Shown here: positions 63,099 through 64,000 of the stretch, piece after piece
Position numbering within the stretch: position 1 is the first letter of the stretch
Layout of the letters: each line of letters starts with the position of its first letter
From: Cumulibacter soli
Lineage (GTDB): Bacteria > Actinomycetota > Actinomycetes > Mycobacteriales > Antricoccaceae
NCBI RefSeq assembly: GCF_004382795.1
Contig: NZ_SMSG01000001.1
Coordinates: forward strand, 740,541 to 804,540
DNA: 64,000 nucleotides
Direction of reading: 5' to 3'
Notes under the pieces: model-generated
The model's input: only the letters and a program-made list of their open reading frames with translations
The model's database searches: none
What the model was told of the DNA's origin: nothing
Translations under genes and position numbers: made by a program

Positions 63099-63677
63099 CT
63101 AACGCTTCTTGCCCTTCTTGGACTTCTTGTCCTTCTTGCTCTTCTTGGACTTCGGCTTGGAACTCGCCGAGTCTTCCACCGCGCTAGCCTCGTCCGGCTC
63201 AGCGATGGCGACCTTCGTATCGACGTCTTCGTCGTCTGCCTGCCCCGCGTGCGCCGAGGCCTCCTGTGCAGCCTCGGAAGGTTCTGCAGCGGCCGTGCCT
63301 GCCACGCTGGCGGACGACGCGACAGCGTGGGCGCCAGCGGTAGGGCGGGCCTCACTCGGCGGAGCGACCGCAGCATGATTGGGCAGCACCGAGGTCACGG
63401 CCTCGTGCAGCCGAGGGGCAAATCGGTAATAGACGAAAGTGGACGACTTGTGTGTGGTCAGCACTCCGGCTTCGCGTAGAACTCGTAGGTGGTGACTAAT
63501 CGTTGGCTGCGACAGGTCAAACTGATCAACAATCTCGCCAGCGCTCACCTGACCCTGCGGTGCGGCCGCCACGAGCGACACAATCTGCAGACGTACGGCG
63601 TTGGCGAGGGCTTTGAAGACAATCGCGTCCTGACCCGCCTGGGCTGCGGTGCGTACCGGTTGAGTCATGCCTGCCAT
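63099..63677 (-). CDS. ArsR-family transcriptional regulator with disordered C-terminal tail
   Basis: 192 residues. The winged HTH domain (about 15-100) has ALANAVRLQIVSLVAAAPQGQ, VDQFDLSQPTISHHLRVLREAG and STFVYYRFAPRLHE. The metal-ligand cysteine motif of ArsR/SmtB sensors (ELCVC-like) is not present, so it may sense something other than metal, or nothing. Residues ~105-170 are Ala/Glu/Asp-rich; the last ~20 are almost all Lys/Ser (SKKSKKDKKSKKGKKR). ATG 63677 or 63668 may start it. No obvious target gene is adjacent apart from the tricorn protease, whose start is 106 bases downstream. Confidence 0.85.
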   Translation of the reverse strand: MAGMTQPVRTAAQAGQDAIVFKALANAVRLQIVSLVAAAPQGQVSAGEIVDQFDLSQPTISHHLRVLREAGVLTTHKSSTFVYYRFAPRLHEAVTSVLPNHAAVAPPSEARPTAGAHAVASSASVAGTAAAEPSEAAQEASAHAGQADDEDVDTKVAIAEPDEASAVEDSASSKPKSKKSKKDKKSKKGKKR

Positions 63678-63870
63678 TTGAGCACAGACAATGGCCGTCT
63701 GCAGGCGAAACCGAAGGTGAAATCCTCCACGACGCGTGACTCACGCTCGGCAGGACCGCCTTCCACGCACGTACGACGAGTAGCCCACCGAATACCGCAA
63801 ACGCCCTTGGCCACCCGGATTCGCTCGGTTTCCAAGGGCGATAGGCGGCATGTGAATACGCCTAGAAATG

Positions 63871-63905
63871 CCGGTAGGGGGCCACGTGTGGTGGCCCCCT
63901 ACCGG
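63871..63905 (-). terminator. rRNA operon terminator hairpin
   Basis: A perfect 15-bp inverted repeat (63871-63885 with 63891-63905), 5-base loop, lies about 20 bases beyond the 5S rRNA 3' end on the minus strand. The interval 63678-63925 holds no gene. Confidence 0.85.
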
Positions 63906-63925
63906 GATACTGCTGCAAAGAATTT

Positions 63926-64000
63926 GTTCGGCGGCGTCCTACTCTCCCACACCCTCGCGAGTGCAGTACCATCGGCGCTGTAAGGCTTAGCTTCCGGGTT
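63926..64000 (-). rRNA. rrf: 5S ribosomal RNA, 3' part (5' part outside window)
   Basis: The reverse complement reads like the 3' two-thirds of bacterial 5S rRNA: it contains CCCGGAAGCTAAGCC, GCCGATGGTACTGC, and GGGAGAGTAGGACGCCGCC before the 3' end at about 63926. The remaining 5' part and presumably 23S and 16S lie beyond base 64000 on the minus strand. Confidence 0.95.

Overview
The window is a dense, high-GC stretch of an actinomycetotal chromosome. The signs are GTG and TTG starts, three NDMA-dependent (MDO-type) alcohol dehydrogenases, a DtxR/IdeR-type iron box, a DUF5318 protein next to a bifunctional penicillin-binding protein, and the gene set rpsF-ssb-rpsR-rplI plus dnaB. That set matches the near-origin order I recall for Mycobacterium tuberculosis Rv0049-Rv0058. 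I cannot assign a genus. No insertion sequence, prophage, CRISPR array or tRNA was recognised.

Layout. 1-4.7 kb: 3' end of a siderophore-interacting protein, phosphoglucomutase, and an MMPL-family exporter. 4.8-8.7 kb: three tandem NDMA-dependent alcohol dehydrogenase paralogues, each followed by its own hairpin terminator; the third looks like a mosaic of the other two. 9.3-18.6 kb: an iron-regulated catecholate (enterobactin-type) siderophore operon, entA-entC-entE-entB-entF-PPTase, behind overlapping IdeR-type boxes. 18.5-24.7 kb (minus strand): a translationally coupled Mrp cation/H+ antiporter operon with fused A and B subunits, whose 3' end overlaps the PPTase gene. 24.9-33.2 kb: a mixed housekeeping block with universal stress protein, ThrE-type exporter, threonine dehydratase, small acetyltransferase, MtnA, SigJ-like sigma factor, DUF1059 protein, penicillin-binding lipoprotein and glyoxalase-fold protein.

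33.2-44.7 kb holds dnaB and the rplI-rpsR-ssb-rpsF operon (both minus strand), separated by a cell-envelope glycan locus: DUF2142 membrane protein, UDP-glucose dehydrogenase, GT2, nitroreductase-like protein, flippase-like membrane protein and polysaccharide pyruvyl transferase. The dnaB upstream gap carries a cluster of DnaA-box-like 9-mers around an AT-rich patch. 44.9-53.8 kb is a mixed metabolic block: enoyl-CoA hydratase, small MT0933-like protein, YtcJ-type amidohydrolase, DHFR-fold reductase, DUF1272, LLM flavoprotein, class III aminotransferase, endonuclease IV and two unknowns. 53.8-63.7 kb (minus strand) holds GT87 mannosyltransferase-like, PonA-type PBP, DUF5318, Bcr/CflA-type MFS exporter, tricorn-type protease and ArsR regulator. 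The right edge is the 3' end of a 5S rRNA on the minus strand, so an rRNA operon continues outside the window.

How it works together. The ent operon should make 2,3-dihydroxybenzoate, activate it, load it on EntB, and couple it to serine on the EntF C-A-T-TE synthetase; the PPTase primes both carriers. The truncated siderophore-interacting protein could release iron, but no exporter, uptake ABC system or MbtH-like gene is present here. The most unusual observations are the DnaA-box cluster beside dnaB, the glycan locus splitting a conserved near-origin block, and the mosaic dehydrogenase array.
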